Assembly (NCBI RefSeq): GCF_023221595.1
Contig: NZ_CP096564.1
Coordinates: forward strand, 1 to 64,000
DNA from: Rhodococcus qingshengii JCM 15477
GTDB taxonomy: Bacteria; Actinomycetota; Actinomycetes; Mycobacteriales; Mycobacteriaceae
DNA length: 64,000 bases
Reading direction: 5' to 3'
The position numbers and the translations under genes were made by a program. Below the pieces are notes generated by a model. That model did no database searches, had not been told where the DNA came from, and saw only the letters and a list, made by a program, of their open reading frames with translations. This document shows positions 1-9,015 of the stretch, piece after piece (position 1 is the stretch's first letter; every line of letters begins with the position of its first letter).

Positions 1-11
1 CGCGGCAGTCG

Positions 12-635
12 CTACCAGAGTGAGAGCGGACGTCCTGCAGCTTCGGCCGCAGCTATGCGCTCTTCGACCGTGGCGACGTCCACGTTCTGCTCGATCCCCA
101 TACGGATCGCGGCGGCGATGGCGCGAGTGCGTCCTGCGGGTCCTCGAACGTCGGCGAGAGGGCTGGCGATGTTGCGTCGCCGAAGCTCGTATTCGCTGCG
201 GTTGCTGCGATTGGTTCCCAACCGCATGTGTGCCGGGTTGGTGCAGCCGGCGAAGTCGCATTGATGACACAGCACCGCGTCGTCGGTGTTGGACCAGCCC
301 AACCTCGCAATGACGCCGTATTCGAGCTGGTAGGCGAACAAGTGCGCCGGCACGGTCCCGCGCCGCGACGGCCCGGGCAGGCTCGCCGCCCGAAACGAAC
401 CATGCCCGGTCGAGGACACCCCGCCGATCCACGGCCAGCACTGCTCTCGCCGGCGGTAACGCTTGGACTCGAACCGACAAACGACGGCAGGATCGTCGAG
501 CCAAGACCGCCACTGGCGCTCGGGAATGCGTACAGGCTGCGGCTGCCCGATCAACGTCATCTGGAACGCCGGTGGCGCGGGGATGTTGTCGGGCATGCCG
601 GGCAGCGGCGATGGAGCATCGTTGACGTACGTCAT
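12..635 (-). CDS. HNH-like zinc-binding protein, HNH_3 type
   Basis: The 207-residue protein carries a typical HNH_3-like core: a CWPWIGG motif, then GHGSF, an AHLFAYQLEYG helix, and VLCHQCDFAGCTNPAHMRLGT. Metal-ligand cysteines and the expected His, Asn and His of the nuclease core are all present, so catalysis is possible but not shown. The frame stays open further upstream to 788, but I start at the ATG at 635 because GTCAGGAGC lies just upstream as a ribosome binding site and the extension looks uncoded. The C-terminal tail (GRTRAIAAAIRMGIEQN, then an alpha-helical stretch) resembles the tail of the HNH-like protein at 20657-21223, so the two are probably paralogues. Role unknown; plasmid-borne HNH_3 proteins can be homing-type nucleases or DNA-binding accessory factors. 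Confidence 0.7.
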   Translation of the reverse strand: MTYVNDAPSPLPGMPDNIPAPPAFQMTLIGQPQPVRIPERQWRSWLDDPAVVCRFESKRYRRREQCWPWIGGVSSTGHGSFRAASLPGPSRRGTVPAHLFAYQLEYGVIARLGWSNTDDAVLCHQCDFAGCTNPAHMRLGTNRSNRSEYELRRRNIASPLADVRGPAGRTRAIAAAIRMGIEQNVDVATVEERIAAAEAAGRPLSLW

Positions 636-1004
636 CGCCTGCTCCTGACACTCGATCCGGACTGTTACCCGAGCCGACTGTAGGGGCGTGCACCGACAGG
701 CTCTGTCCCGCAGTGGCATCGGATGGAGGCCGGTAACAGTCCCAGCGAGAGATGACGGTATCCAGCAGACTCGCTGAACGGCACCCACCGAGTCAAAGGC
801 AGCGTCGAAGGCGGAGGTCAGCAGCGGTAGTCATGAAGTTTTGCTCAGCCGGAATTGGCAGATGATCGACAAACGGGAAAAGCAAGGACGTGACCACATC
901 GGGTTCCCGCAGTCAGTCCGACCAGGTTTTCCTGGACTGCGTTCGGCAGTCCGGTGAGCGCGGATCGGCCGCTGGACAGCGGCCTTTCTCGGTATCGGTG
1001 CAGG
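636..1004. other. Gene-free stretch
   Basis: No convincing gene. It holds the upstream region of the HNH-like gene and the sequence downstream of the lipoprotein gene that ends at 1005. Short open frames here have no ribosome binding site or recognisable domain. Confidence 0.4.
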
Positions 1005-1772
1005 TCAGAACCAGGATGCTGTTTCAGTGGATAGTTCGAAGCCGTGATCGCCGCCTGCCGTGGTGCATGCCATGCCGCTCCGTCGAGAGATGCAGGTGTA
1101 TCCGCCGGTGGTGACGGACTGGCCGTACTCCAAGGCGGTGGGGTGTTCGGTAGTGAACACGCCTTGGTTGAAGCACGCGGGCTGGACGCTGTCGGGATGC
1201 AGGTAGAAGCCCTTGCTCAATTGTTCGACGGTGAAGGTGGGATTGACGCAGGTTGCTCCGTTCGGAACGGGTGCGTCTCGGGCTTGGCATCCGGAACCGT
1301 ACTCTCCCTCGGAGATGCGGCACCAGATGTTGCCCGACGGCGATACCCATGTTATTCCGTTTCCGTCGGCGGACAGCACGGCCGGATCGACCGCATGCAG
1401 ACCCTCACGCGGTTCGGCACTGTCGGTGTTCGTTGCTTGGATGGTCCCTGTATTCGTCATGCTGGTAGTCGTGGGTGTGGCAGGTGGAGGTGAGGGTGCG
1501 ACGTCATTGCCCGTGGTGGGCATCATCGACGTGTCGATGCCCGGCGGTGCCGCCGATGTGCCCGCTCCGGTTGGACTGTCAGCGGTTGTGCATCCGGCGA
1601 GTATCGCCATCGTGGCTGTAGCCGTCGCGACAACGATGGTCGTGGTGCGGGCGGCCGTGGCCAGCCAGTGCCGATTGGGGATGCGGTTGGGTGGAAGCAG
1701 TTGTTCGACAACAGTTATGGGGAGTTGCACAGCCTTCTCACTTTCCTGCCGGTGGGTCGATCCGGCCTGCAC
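1005..1772 (-). CDS. Secreted lipoprotein of unknown function
   Basis: The 255-residue protein has a hydrophobic signal segment at about residues 41-60 ending in the lipobox LAGC (Cys61), so it should be a lipid-anchored exported protein. A Thr/Ser/Pro-rich linker (about 62-125) leads to a C-terminal domain with several Cys (IWCRI, GSGCQA, ATCVN, QPACFN, GYTCIS, GMACTT), spaced as if paired in disulfides outside the membrane. The C-terminal domain resembles exported actinobacterial domains around a PSGNIWC-like motif, but I cannot name a function. The n-region before the signal is long (about 40 residues), so the true start could lie downstream, for example at a GTG near 1730. It lies 44 bp downstream of another lipoprotein gene on the same strand. 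Confidence 0.65.
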   Translation of the reverse strand: MQAGSTHRQESEKAVQLPITVVEQLLPPNRIPNRHWLATAARTTTIVVATATATMAILAGCTTADSPTGAGTSAAPPGIDTSMMPTTGNDVAPSPPPATPTTTSMTNTGTIQATNTDSAEPREGLHAVDPAVLSADGNGITWVSPSGNIWCRISEGEYGSGCQARDAPVPNGATCVNPTFTVEQLSKGFYLHPDSVQPACFNQGVFTTEHPTALEYGQSVTTGGYTCISRRSGMACTTAGGDHGFELSTETASWF

Positions 1773-1816
1773 CGCGCAGGGTGCGCTTTCACTTTCCGTG
1801 CCGCGCAGTTAGAGCT

Positions 1817-2395
1817 TTACGGGGTAGGTGGGGCTGGTGCAGAGTTGATCGGTTGCGGGCAGGTGCCGGTGGATTCTCCGATCGAGTTGATTTCGGCGTT
1901 CGAGCGTGGATCGCCGGCGTAGTTGATCTGATCGGTACACCGCCGGTCGTCTTCGATCGGTTGTGGGCAGGTGCCGGTGGATTCTCCGATCGAGTTGATT
2001 TCGGCGTTCGAGCGCGGATCGCCGGCGTAGTTGATCTGATCGGTGCATCGCCCCTGCTCGGACCGAATCTCCGGTGTGAGCTGCGCAGGTGAGATCGGCG
2101 GGACTGCAGTAGCTGGACCGGGCTGCCCGGACTCGCCGGCACCATTGGGTAGTGCTGTCGGCGCAGAACCGCTCTGAGGTGTCGACGACGACACCGGTGC
2201 TGAGGTAGTGGTCGCGGCGGCATCGCTGGTCGTGGACAGATCCGCGCCGTCGGGGTCGGTGCCCGCCGAACACGACACGATCAGCATGAGGGCTGAAGCC
2301 GCTACCAGCGTCCCCGCGATTCGGGAGCCGACTCGCAACCGCTGTGTTCGACCTGCAGATCTCGGTACGTGCCGTCGTTCTGCTGTCCGCGTCAT
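1817..2395 (-). CDS. Lipoprotein with two tandem 36-residue repeats
   Basis: From the ATG at 2395 the protein has 192 residues. A Tat/Sec-like n-region with several Arg is followed by a hydrophobic segment and the lipobox LIVSC. A low-complexity Ser/Thr/Ala linker follows. The C-terminal half consists of two nearly identical units, each with CTDQINYAGDPRSN and EINSIGESTGTCPQPI, joined by a short EDDRR linker. Each unit has two Cys, suggesting an intra-unit disulfide. The frame stays open upstream to 2464; I chose the internal ATG because it shortens an otherwise very long n-region, but neither start has a strong ribosome binding site. Probably cell-envelope exposed; function not recognised. 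Confidence 0.55.
   Translation of the reverse strand: MTRTAERRHVPRSAGRTQRLRVGSRIAGTLVAASALMLIVSCSAGTDPDGADLSTTSDAAATTTSAPVSSSTPQSGSAPTALPNGAGESGQPGPATAVPPISPAQLTPEIRSEQGRCTDQINYAGDPRSNAEINSIGESTGTCPQPIEDDRRCTDQINYAGDPRSNAEINSIGESTGTCPQPINSAPAPPTP
1847..2049. repeat. Tandem direct repeat, 95-bp units with 108-bp period
   Basis: Copies at 1847-1941 and 1955-2049 differ at only a few bases (for example gcgggc versus gtgggc, gtggat versus gcggat). The period is 36 codons, so the reading frame of the lipoprotein is kept and a whole protein module is duplicated. Confidence 0.9.
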
Positions 2396-3825
2396 GCCCA
2401 CTGCATCGACGTGCTCGAGGCGGACGTTATCGACCGTAACCGAATCGTGTTGAACGCAGAGCACTTCGAGATCAGATTCTCGGGGTTGTGCGTTGGATTC
2501 CAGCAGTTGATGAAGTCCCGGATCTGCACGGCGGTGACCGCCGGGCGGTTCGTCGTCAAGCGAGCGATACCTTCAGGGAGGCTCAAGTTCAAGCAACACC
2601 CCACGGTCGCATTTCGTGTGGATGAGCCACTGGCGATCTGATCTGCCGCGGTTATCGGGTTCATCACCACTTGCAGCCGTCGAGGTCTGGACGAGAGTTG
2701 TTCATTGGGCACGTGTCCTCGTATTGACGTAGTCGAGGTCCCCTCCGTAGTAGTCGAGCACACGGTGATCCATGATGCGTCGCCACACGGGCGGTATCCA
2801 GGCGCAGACGATCATCACCGCGTATCCGGCCGGCAGTTGTGGCGCGGTCGGGGCACTGCGCAACGACTGGTACCGCAGGCGCGGATTCGCGTGATGGTCA
2901 CTGTGACGTTGCAGTTGATACAAGAACAGGTTGGAGACGAGGTGATCACTGTTCCAACTGTCTTCGGGGCGGGCCTTGATGAAACTTCCGTCCTCGCGGC
3001 GAGCCCGCAGGAGCCCGTAATGTTCCAGGTAGTTCGCGGCCTCGAGGAATGAGATCCCCGCGAATGCTTGCAGGAGAAGCCACGGGACGATCTGCCATCC
3101 GAACACCGCGATCAAGATCGCGAACATGCCGACGCTGAATGCCCATGCCTGCACAATGTTGTTCCCGCCGCTCCATACCGGTTTCCCCCGGCGGCGCAGG
3201 CGCGCTGTTTCGATCCGCCATCCCGATCGCAGGCCCCCTACCACGCTGCGAGGGAGGAACATCCAAAACGATTCCCCGAACCGGGCACTGGCCGGGTCCT
3301 GCGGCGTCGCCACCCGGATGTGGTGACCGTGATTGTGCTCGACGTAGAAGTGCCCGTACAACGATTGGGCCAGGACCATTTTCGCCAACCACCGCTCGAC
3401 GCGCTCGCTCTTGTGGCCGAGTTCGTGGGCGGCATTGATTCCGACACCTGCGACGACCCCGACGGTCATCGCGAGAGCGATTTTCTCTCCCGTCGCCATC
3501 GGGGCATGAACCCAGCACCAGCATGCGAACACCAACCCCGCGTACTGCAACGGGAGATACAGGTACGTGCACCACCGGTAGTACCGATCTTCCTGCAAAG
3601 CTGGGATAGCGTCTTCGGGCGGGCTGTGACCGTCGTGGCCGACGATCAGGTCGACGATCGGGATGACGAGCACCAGAATCCATGCTCCGGTGGCCCAGAA
3701 CAGTCCTAGGTGAAGGTGCTCGACAAGCAGCCAGGACAGAAACGGGCTCAGCGGGATCAGCAATCCCAACGGCCACCAGTACCGCTTTCGGTCCCTCCAC
3801 TGCGGAGTTGTCGGCGCCGCGGAGT

Positions 3826-3831
3826 CCTCAC
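3826..3831. repeat. Target-site duplication CCTCAC, copy next to istB end
   Basis: CCTCAC here and at 6485-6490 directly abut the TGTC...GACA element ends. Removing the IS and one copy restores the alkB frame. Confidence 0.92.
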
Positions 3832-3957
3832 TGTCAAGGGACAGTAGGAACTGCCCAGGGGCGGTCGTGAGACCTGCCCGCTGACGGTCACGAGAACTGC
3901 CCGGTGGTGGCCATGGGATCTGCCCAGTGGGCTTGCGGCCACCACCGACCAGAGCAC

Positions 3958-4752
3958 TCAGCTCAAGGGACTCACCCCTCGGCCGGCGAGTGCCTGGGTA
4001 AGTCGCACGGAGTCTCCGCTGGTCTGGCACACGTGGGCGTGGTGCAGTAGCCGGTCGACGGTGGCGGTCGCCAGCGTCTTGGGCATCAGCTCGTCGAACC
4101 CGGACGGGTGCAGGTTCGAGCTGATCGCGACCGACCGCTTCTCGTAGGCGGCGTCGACGAGCCGGTAGAGCCCCTCGGCGGCATCCTGGGCGACCGGCAA
4201 CAGGCCGATGTCGTCGACGACAACGAGATCGGCGCGCAGCACACGGGCGATGGCCTTGGACACCGTGTCGTCGGCACGATGGCGGCGCAGCAGGACCCCG
4301 AGGTCTTCCAGGGTGAACCAGGCGACCTTCAACCCGGCCTCGACGGCTTGGTGACCGAGTGCCTCCAGTAGGAACGTCTTCCCGGTCCCCGACGGCCCGC
4401 ACACGACGAGGTTTTCCCGACGGTGGACCCATTCCAGGGTGCGGAGTGCCTGCTGGGTCGGTGCCGGGATCGAGGATGCCTCGGGCTGCCACGCATCGAA
4501 CGTCTTCCCGGTCGGGAACCCCGCAGCCGCCCTGCGGGTGGCCAGTGCGGAGCGTTCCCTTCCGGCGACCTCCTCGGCGAACAGAGCCTTGAGCACCTCG
4601 GCGGGCTCCCAGCGTTGGGCCTTCGCGGTCGCGACGACCTCCGGTGCGTGGCGACGGATGTGGGGCAGCCGAAGCCGCCGCAAGAGGTCCTCCAACTCGG
4701 CCGGCAACGGCGGCGCGGACGCCATCGATGGTGTGGTGGTCTTGGTCGTCAT
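3958..4752 (-). CDS. istB: IS21-family helper ATPase IstB
   Basis: IstB is the AAA+ ATPase that selects target DNA and activates the IS21 transposase. The 264-residue protein shows an N-terminal helical segment (LRLPHIRRHAPEVVATAKAQ), Walker A GPSGTGKT in the CGPSGTGKTFLLEALG stretch, Walker B VVVDDIGLLP, and the sensor-like region SVAISSNLHPSGFDELMP. I start at the ATG at 4752, which overlaps the istA stop (ATGA), giving translational coupling; the longer open frame upstream is a shadow of istA. A similar protein is encoded at 42758-43549. Confidence 0.95.
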   Translation of the reverse strand: MTTKTTTPSMASAPPLPAELEDLLRRLRLPHIRRHAPEVVATAKAQRWEPAEVLKALFAEEVAGRERSALATRRAAAGFPTGKTFDAWQPEASSIPAPTQQALRTLEWVHRRENLVVCGPSGTGKTFLLEALGHQAVEAGLKVAWFTLEDLGVLLRRHRADDTVSKAIARVLRADLVVVDDIGLLPVAQDAAEGLYRLVDAAYEKRSVAISSNLHPSGFDELMPKTLATATVDRLLHHAHVCQTSGDSVRLTQALAGRGVSPLS

Positions 4753-6293
4753 CGGGTCACCTCGTTCCCCTCGCGGCTGTCGTGCTGGCTGTCGTGCTGG
4801 CCGAGACGTGCCCATCCGGCGGTGCCCTGGGTCAGCGACCGTTCTTCGCCGGCACGGTGCTCGCCAACAGCGGGTTGCCGGGCGTGGTGGTCGAGGATCG
4901 AGGACAGATCGGCCTCGGCGAACCGGCCGTGGACGGCGGCGTGGCCGAGTGCCCAGTCGACCTCGACGGGGTCGAACAGCTTGGCCAGGCTGAGGGCTTC
5001 GGCCATCTTGACCCTCATCCGCGGCGTGCCCGCCGCAGCGGCCTCGACCAGCCACAGGCGGGCGCCCTCGCCCAGGTCGAGGAACTCGGCTTCCGCTGGG
5101 TTCTTCGCTCGCGGCTGCCGGTTCAACGGACCTTCCGGCTGCGGTGGGAAGTGCTCGTCGTTGATCCTCGGCGTGCCCGGCGTCGCGCGCGCGTGGCGGG
5201 CGACCTCGGCGGGTCCGTCCTCGCCGACGTGAACGATGACGACCTCCTCGCCGTCGCCGAGTCCTTGGGCACGAACCCACACCGTGGCGCCGAGCAGGGT
5301 GTGTGGCACCGAGTACTGGCCGGACTCGAACATCACCATCGGCGTGTTGCCCGGCACTACCCGGGTGGTGCCGAACGCGACTGTGTGCGGCTGTGTCGGG
5401 ACCGGGTGTAGCCGTGTCCGCTCTTCGGCCAACATCTCGACCGGTGGCCGCTTCGTGGTCCGGTGAGCCCGGGTGTTGACCTTCTGACAGAACGCCTCAC
5501 ACGCCTCCTCGAGCTCGCTAAACGACGCGTACTCCTCACGCAGGTTGGTGTCCTTGGGCACCAGGTCGGCCTTGCTGATCTTCACCGACGACTCGGTGCC
5601 GCCCTTGGACGCCGGATCCGCCGGCACACAGGTGTGGACCACGACCGAGTAGTGCTCGGCGAAGGTGACGAGCTGTCCGTTGCGGACCGGGATCCCGGCG
5701 ATGTGCTCGGTCGTGACGGTCTTCTCGTTGTCGGTCAGCACGTAGGTCGGCACCCCACCCAACCGGCGGAAGGTCTGGTCCAGCGCGGCGAACACGGACG
5801 GCATGGTCTTATCGCGCAGCGCGATCACGACCCGGAACCGCGACCACGCCAGCCACGCCACGAACAGAACCGTCTTGACGCCGTCGACGACAGGTCCGTC
5901 GCCGTAGTCGTACTGCAGCCACATCCCCGGCTCGGTGACCCAGGGCCGGTGGACCCGCACATGTCCTGACCGGTATGACTTCTTCACCGATGCGACCGCA
6001 CGACGGGTGGTGCGCTCCGAACCCTTGTAGCCCATCGCGAGCAGCTTCTCGTGCGCTCTGTCGGCACGGACCTTGCCCTTGGACCGCTCGACCCACTCCT
6101 CGACCTTGGGCAGGTACTCATCGATCAACTGCGGCCGAGTCACGGCCTTGTCCAGCTCACCCCCGGCAGCACGGCGGTCCACGTAGTGCTTGACCGTGTG
6201 GTGCGAGCATCCGGCCAGCTCGCCGGCATCACGCAACGACCCTGTCAGGTCGTAGGCATCCAGGATTTCCATGATCTCCTCGGCAGACTTCAA
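4749..6293 (-). CDS. istA: IS21-family transposase IstA
   Basis: The 514-residue DDE transposase starts with a helix-turn-helix segment (MEILDAYDLTGSLRDAGELA, then CSHHTVKHYV). The catalytic core shows LQYDYGDGP (first Asp), VLTDNEKT (second Asp) and SKGGTES (Glu). The C-terminal half is a beta-rich domain followed by a poorly conserved tail. It cuts and joins the element ends together with IstB. The gene runs in the same direction as alkB, so transcription from the IS could read toward the alkB remnant, but no outward promoter is identified. Confidence 0.95.
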   Translation of the reverse strand: MKSAEEIMEILDAYDLTGSLRDAGELAGCSHHTVKHYVDRRAAGGELDKAVTRPQLIDEYLPKVEEWVERSKGKVRADRAHEKLLAMGYKGSERTTRRAVASVKKSYRSGHVRVHRPWVTEPGMWLQYDYGDGPVVDGVKTVLFVAWLAWSRFRVVIALRDKTMPSVFAALDQTFRRLGGVPTYVLTDNEKTVTTEHIAGIPVRNGQLVTFAEHYSVVVHTCVPADPASKGGTESSVKISKADLVPKDTNLREEYASFSELEEACEAFCQKVNTRAHRTTKRPPVEMLAEERTRLHPVPTQPHTVAFGTTRVVPGNTPMVMFESGQYSVPHTLLGATVWVRAQGLGDGEEVVIVHVGEDGPAEVARHARATPGTPRINDEHFPPQPEGPLNRQPRAKNPAEAEFLDLGEGARLWLVEAAAAGTPRMRVKMAEALSLAKLFDPVEVDWALGHAAVHGRFAEADLSSILDHHARQPAVGEHRAGEERSLTQGTAGWARLGQHDSQHDSREGNEVTR

Positions 6294-6484
6294 GTTGTCC
6301 CTCCTCAGGGCGACGGGCGCTTCAGCACCGCCGATCGCACCTGAGGAGGGGCCTCAACCGTCGGAGCCGGTGAGGCAGACGACGTCGTGTCGGGCAGATC
6401 CCATGACCGCCACCGGGCAGGTTTCATGTCCGCCAGCGGGCAGTTTCGTGGCCGTCTCCGGGCAGAATTTCATGGCCGCCGACA

Positions 6485-6490
6485 CCTCAC
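6485..6490. repeat. Target-site duplication CCTCAC, copy next to istA end
   Basis: Partner of 3826-3831. It lies inside the first eight codons of the original alkB. Confidence 0.92.
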
Positions 6491-6506
6491 CGTTGACCGG
6501 TGTCAT

Positions 6507-7222
6507 CGAGATGGTCCGAACGTGGATAGATGAAACAAAATCGTCGCTCTCTGATCGTTAGTTCAACATACGACCTGTGTATCCGATTTCGGTGCAGGAA
6601 GTTACACACGTCAGGCAAGGTTTGGGGCAAGGTCCGGCTCGAGCATTGCTGGACACGTTCCCTCGAATCCCAGGCGTCGATCGACACACTGGGGGTGCTT
6701 GACGCCGAGGTCGGAAGTAGACCGAGGTGGTGGCACCGGTCGGTACAGGTCCTCGAGTTTCGTTCTCGTTCGACGTCGGCGCTGTCAGTACCGCTGCTGG
6801 TTTGACGTACCCCTGCGCTGCGCGATGCGCGCCCGATTCCACCCGCGGGAACCTCGACGCAGCCCGAATGCACCTTCGGGCTGTGGGGAAACAACTGATA
6901 TGTAGAGAAATTTGTCAAGGGACAGGTGGAAACGGCCTCGGGAACGTCAGTTCCCGAGGCCGTTTCCGTTTCGGTCGACGGATATGAAGAACGGCGGGTG
7001 ACATGTCGATATTCACGACTCGTGGTCAGACTGATATACGCGGGTTGGCTACCGCAGGACGACTGTTCGGCAGGAACGGTGCTGCTGCTCTAGGGTCGGG
7101 CGTCACAATCGGTTCCGATTTCGGATTCTGTTGCTGCCCATAGTTGTTTTCGCAGATCGTTCCTCACGCTGCCATCACGCCCTTGGATTGTCTATCGACC
7201 GAAATCTAGGGGAATCACTAGC
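6507..7222. other. Former alkB upstream region, gene-free
   Basis: It contains the original upstream region of alkB, a strong 18-bp hairpin at 6928-6967, and the sequence downstream of the IS110-family transposase. Open frames of up to 143 codons have no ribosome binding site, domain or protein-like composition that I can support. Confidence 0.45.
6928..6967. terminator. Perfect 18-bp hairpin, probable transcription terminator
   Basis: GGAAACGGCCTCGGGAAC at 6928-6945 pairs perfectly with 6950-6967 around a GTCA tetraloop. No clear U-tract follows in either direction, which is common in actinobacteria. It would insulate the alkB side from the IS110 side. Confidence 0.7.
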
Positions 7223-8329
7223 TCAGGGCTGGTCGTCGACGACCGCCAACGACCAGCACCACCCCGCAAGTTCTCGGGCGACGGCGACATTGGCGACCAC
7301 CGGACGCTTCTTACGAGCGGTGAACTGCTCCCACCGATGATGCAGGCGGTGGTTGCCGGCGTGGCCACGCGCACGCGCTGCCGGTGACGCCTTCTCCCAC
7401 CGGGTGCGCATGACCTGCCCAGGATTGCGGTAGATCTTGCGGTGATGCCAGGCCGCCTCGACCAACAACCGTCGCGCGTGACCGTTGCCGGTCTTGGTGA
7501 TCGATCCCTGCGATCGTGATGTCCCCGAGGAGTATTCACTCGGCACCAACCCGACGTACGAGCCGATCGTGCTCCCTGTGAAGCGTTGCCAGTCGCCGAT
7601 CTCGACCGCCAACCCGAACCCGGTCAACGTCGAAATTCCGCGCAAACATCCCAGCCGGCGCACCATTGGCGTGTAGGGACTGCTCTCCGCCATCTCTTCG
7701 ATCGCCGTATCCAGTCGGTCGCGGCGGTCTCGCGTGAGCAGCATCGCCTCGTAGTTCGAGTCGAACGTCGCCTGCAGTGCCGGCTGGTCGAACTTCTGAC
7801 CACGGAGCCACATGTCGTGCGCGCCGGTCCACGCCGCACCACCGGAATAGACGATGCCCTGCCGCAGAAGAAGTTTCGACAAACGATGTCGGCATCGCAT
7901 CAAATCCCCGCGAGCATCCTCACGGGCACGGACCAGATCACGGGCCGCCTCCTGTTCCACCGAAGGAACAGTGACCTCGACGATCTCGTCCAGCCGGAGC
8001 AACCTTGCCAGATGCAGTGCGTCGCGAGCGTCGGTCTTGACCCGATCTCCCGCAGGTCTCTGTAGTTTTGACGGCGCGACCACCACGCACTCCATACCTG
8101 CATGATTAAGGGATCGGCACAGGCCGAATCCGGTCGGTCCAGCCTCGTAGACGACCTTCACCGGGCCCGGCAGCGAACGCAACCAGGCGAGGATTTCGCC
8201 GTGATCCGGACATAATCGTTGTTTGAACATGTCGCCGGTCTGACCGTCAATCGCGCATGCCACTACCGAGAGTGCATGCACGTCCAATCCGACACTCGTA
8301 CGCTGATATATCACCGGGGCCTCCTGCAA
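7223..8329 (-). CDS. IS110-family DEDD transposase
   Basis: The 368-residue recombinase shows the IS110 RuvC-like DEDD residues: Asp16 in GLDVH, Glu62 in YEAGP, Asp100 and Asp103 in KTDARDA. The C-terminal Tnp domain includes LRGISTLTGFGLAVEIGDW and YVGLVPSEYSSG, followed by a Ser-rich stretch expected to hold the catalytic serine and KTGNGHARRLLVEAAW. IS110 elements move without classic inverted ends, guided by a bridge RNA from the non-coding end of the element. I cannot fix the element ends here. It is distinct from the other two IS110-type proteins in the window. Confidence 0.93.
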   Translation of the reverse strand: MQEAPVIYQRTSVGLDVHALSVVACAIDGQTGDMFKQRLCPDHGEILAWLRSLPGPVKVVYEAGPTGFGLCRSLNHAGMECVVVAPSKLQRPAGDRVKTDARDALHLARLLRLDEIVEVTVPSVEQEAARDLVRAREDARGDLMRCRHRLSKLLLRQGIVYSGGAAWTGAHDMWLRGQKFDQPALQATFDSNYEAMLLTRDRRDRLDTAIEEMAESSPYTPMVRRLGCLRGISTLTGFGLAVEIGDWQRFTGSTIGSYVGLVPSEYSSGTSRSQGSITKTGNGHARRLLVEAAWHHRKIYRNPGQVMRTRWEKASPAARARGHAGNHRLHHRWEQFTARKKRPVVANVAVARELAGWCWSLAVVDDQP

Positions 8330-8554
8330 ATGTAGGCACTACCGATCCAGGCTTCGCCTACTCGGCAACCCACGGCAACTTGCAAGCGAGGCCTCGGCCC
8401 AGAACAGGCCGACCTACATACCGTCTAGTCCGCCCGATGCGCTAGGGCGTGTGAAGTCGCACTGACGTGACGGGAGCGTCGGGGAGGGGCGTGTCGTGGT
8501 GATGCACGGGTCGGCCGGTGTCGGCGGCACGAAAATCACCGAGGTGCAGATCAA
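8330..8554. other. Non-coding region upstream of the IS110 transposase
   Basis: No gene seen. In IS110-group elements this side of the transposase gene holds the promoter and bridge RNA. Short imperfect inverted repeats occur (for example around 8365-8405), but I cannot define an RNA or the element edge from one copy. Confidence 0.3.
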
Positions 8555-8794
8555 CTACGGTTTTGTCTCCCGGCGCTGAATCTCTTCCGCTGGACTGGTT
8601 TCCCCGGAGTGCTTGGCTCGCAGCATGGCCGATGTCGAGCCTGCGCCGATCAAGGACCACACGAAAGCTCCCCACCACAAGGACTGACCAGCGCACGAGA
8701 TTACCCCGACGATGCCGGCCACGAGAATCGGCCAGCAGAGAAGAATGACGAGCCCGTCTCGTGCCTCAATTCGCCTTCGGTCCGGTGCCTTCAT
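8555..8794 (-). CDS. Small membrane protein, unknown
   Basis: The 79-residue frame has two hydrophobic segments (GLVILLCWPILVAGIVGVIS and LWWGAFVWSLIGAGSTSAML) flanked by charged ends, suggesting a two-pass membrane protein. GGAGAGG lies about ten bases upstream of the ATG. No family is recognised and no partner gene lies close by; the mycolyltransferase gene upstream ends 221 bases away. Confidence 0.5.
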   Translation of the reverse strand: MKAPDRRRIEARDGLVILLCWPILVAGIVGVISCAGQSLWWGAFVWSLIGAGSTSAMLRAKHSGETSPAEEIQRRETKP

Positions 8795-9015
8795 GCGACC
8801 AAGGGCCTCTCCGTTGGGGTATCGACCCAGTGTCGGCTCGCGTCAATGGAATTCGTATCGAGGTGGGTGAGGGCTCGAAGGTGGGACGCGCGCAAGGTGT
8901 AAACGGGTTTACCCGGCTCCTGCCGCCCGGTGTGGGTGGAGGATGCGCCGTTCGTCAGCGCGGCATCCGACCCGTCCGCAGCACACGCAGGCATCGCCTG
9001 TTCGTCGACCGTCGA

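Larger units (their letters stand above)
3832..6484 (-). mobile_element. IS21-family insertion sequence (first copy)
   Basis: The element is 2653 bp and begins and ends with TGTC/GACA in inverted orientation. Each end carries several internal repeats spaced about 25-30 bp apart, built around CTGCCC (left: 3852, 3876, 3902 and 3926 areas; right: the matching GGGCAG series at about 6396-6466), as is usual for the multiple transposase-binding repeats of IS21. It is flanked by a 6-bp target duplication CCTCAC. Its two genes istA and istB overlap by four bases. It is related to but clearly different in sequence from the element at 41084-43663. Confidence 0.93.
2702..6506 (-). pseudogene. alkB: alkB alkane 1-monooxygenase split by an IS21-family insertion
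   Basis: AlkB is an integral-membrane non-haem di-iron hydroxylase that oxidises terminal carbons of n-alkanes with electrons from rubredoxin. All diagnostic His motifs are visible in 2702-3825: HELGHK, EHNHGHH followed by VATPQDPASAR, NYLEHYG and LQRHSDHH, along with hydrophobic membrane segments. The first codons are separated: 3826-3831 and 6485-6490 are both CCTCAC, a target duplication around the IS at 3832-6484. Joining 6506-6485 to 3825-2702 with one copy restores an exact frame of 381 codons starting ATG ACA CCG GTC AAC GGT GAG GAC TCC. The intact frame that now runs on into the IS is not a real N-terminus. No rubredoxin gene lies next to it, unlike the usual rhodococcal alkB-rubA1-rubA2 clusters. 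Activity would need expression from within the IS. Confidence 0.9.

Noticed and set aside
2702..4492. A 596-codon open frame suggesting AlkB with a 200-residue N-terminal extension
   Set aside because: The extension is an out-of-frame reading of istB and the IS end. The real N-terminus lies at 6485-6506 beyond the IS.
6487..6918. 143-codon frame upstream of the alkB start
   Set aside because: Runs through the alkB leader in another frame with no ribosome binding site.
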